A DNA stretch of 43,780 nt, from NCBI RefSeq assembly GCF_900104555.1, contig NZ_FNJU01000010.1, positions 1 through 43,780 of the forward strand, in the 5' to 3' direction. The position numbers and the translations under genes were made by a program. The first letter of the stretch is position 1. Each line of letters starts with the position of its first letter. The notes under the pieces were generated by a model. It was not told the origin of the DNA, ran no database searches, and saw nothing but the letters and a program-made list of their open reading frames with translations. The stretch comes from Litchfieldia salsa. Its GTDB lineage: Bacteria; Bacillota; Bacilli; Bacillales; Bacillaceae_L. This document shows, piece by piece, positions 43,610-43,780 of this stretch.

Positions 43610-43780
43610 TTATTTCAAGTTAAACTTCCTCATCCTTCCGACCGTTAAAGAAACTCCACCTATTACTAATAACATCAGACCGACCATTAAATAGTTAAAT
43701 AGATTTGTAGCTGTTTCTGGTAGTTCATTCCCTTTGCCGGGGGATTTATTGTCTCCTCCCGGTGTTCCATTGTCTCCTCC
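43610..43780 (-). CDS. C-terminus of a second LPXTA wall-anchored protein (partial)
   Basis: The last 56 residues of a gene that continues past the right edge. They read a Gly/Asp/Asn/Pro linker (GGDNGTPGGDNKSPGKGN), then ELPETATNLFNY, a hydrophobic helix MVGLMLLVIGGVSL, and a basic tail RMRKFNLK. The anchor closely resembles that of the GH43 protein (ELPNTATNLYNY), so the missing part is probably another secreted polysaccharide-active or glycan-binding protein. Its function cannot be told. Confidence 0.88.
   Translation of the reverse strand, partial: GGDNGTPGGDNKSPGKGNELPETATNLFNYLMVGLMLLVIGGVSLTVGRMRKFNLK

Overview
The window looks like the chromosome of a low-GC, Gram-positive, endospore-forming Bacillaceae. 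Supporting signs are strong AGGAGG-type ribosome sites, SpoVAC/SpoVAD, a CwlO-like endopeptidase, Fur boxes of the TGATAATNATTATCA type, cre-like sites, and sortase-anchored surface proteins. The organism probably decodes UGA as selenocysteine, because selD carries an in-frame TGA at its active-site position. No rRNA, tRNA, CRISPR array or intact mobile element was found.

Layout. 1-317: hairpin repeats. 318-7000: housekeeping genes (M19 dipeptidase, MFS drug exporter, YjbQ, NlpC/P60 endopeptidase, aroD, luciferase-like monooxygenase). 7074-13625 (minus strand): NifS-like desulfurase, a glycosyltransferase resembling the selenosugar synthase SenB, Sec-containing SelD, a PhnD-PhnE-PhnC transporter and a NodB-type deacetylase. 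This is the most interesting region: it has the parts expected for selenium uptake, activation and transfer to a sugar. 13767-17240 (plus): a spore-membrane operon of the spoVA2mob type, with a DUF421-DUF1657 fusion (2Duf-like), two small DUF1657 proteins, SpoVAC and SpoVAD but no SpoVAEb. 17356-21169: two Cys/Met-metabolism PLP enzymes flanking a NERD/zinc-ribbon gene cut by one amber codon. 21288-24957: a Fur-controlled Fe(III) ABC importer with two recognisable promoters. 25133-25980: debris (MFS tail, IS1595 transposase fragment, a dispersed hairpin repeat). 26022-31744: mannitol utilisation (mtlD, mtlF, mtlR, mtlA), with mtlA under a cre-overlapped promoter. 31836-43780: a carbohydrate locus with a 2177-residue wall-anchored protein carrying two GH43 modules, a YtfQRT-YjfF-type furanose/arabinose ABC importer, and the C-terminus of a second anchored protein entering from the right edge.

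How the parts may work together. In the carbohydrate locus, anchored GH43 enzymes would release pentose or furanose units at the cell surface and the ABC importer would take them up; cre-like sites sit upstream of both, as upstream of mtlA. In the selenium region, NifS could mobilise selenium, SelD would make selenophosphate, and the glycosyltransferase could move selenium onto a sugar nucleotide. The PhnDEC importer may supply an oxyanion, but a terminator-like hairpin after selD means joint transcription is not certain. No SenA or EgtB partner is visible, so the final product, if any, is unknown.
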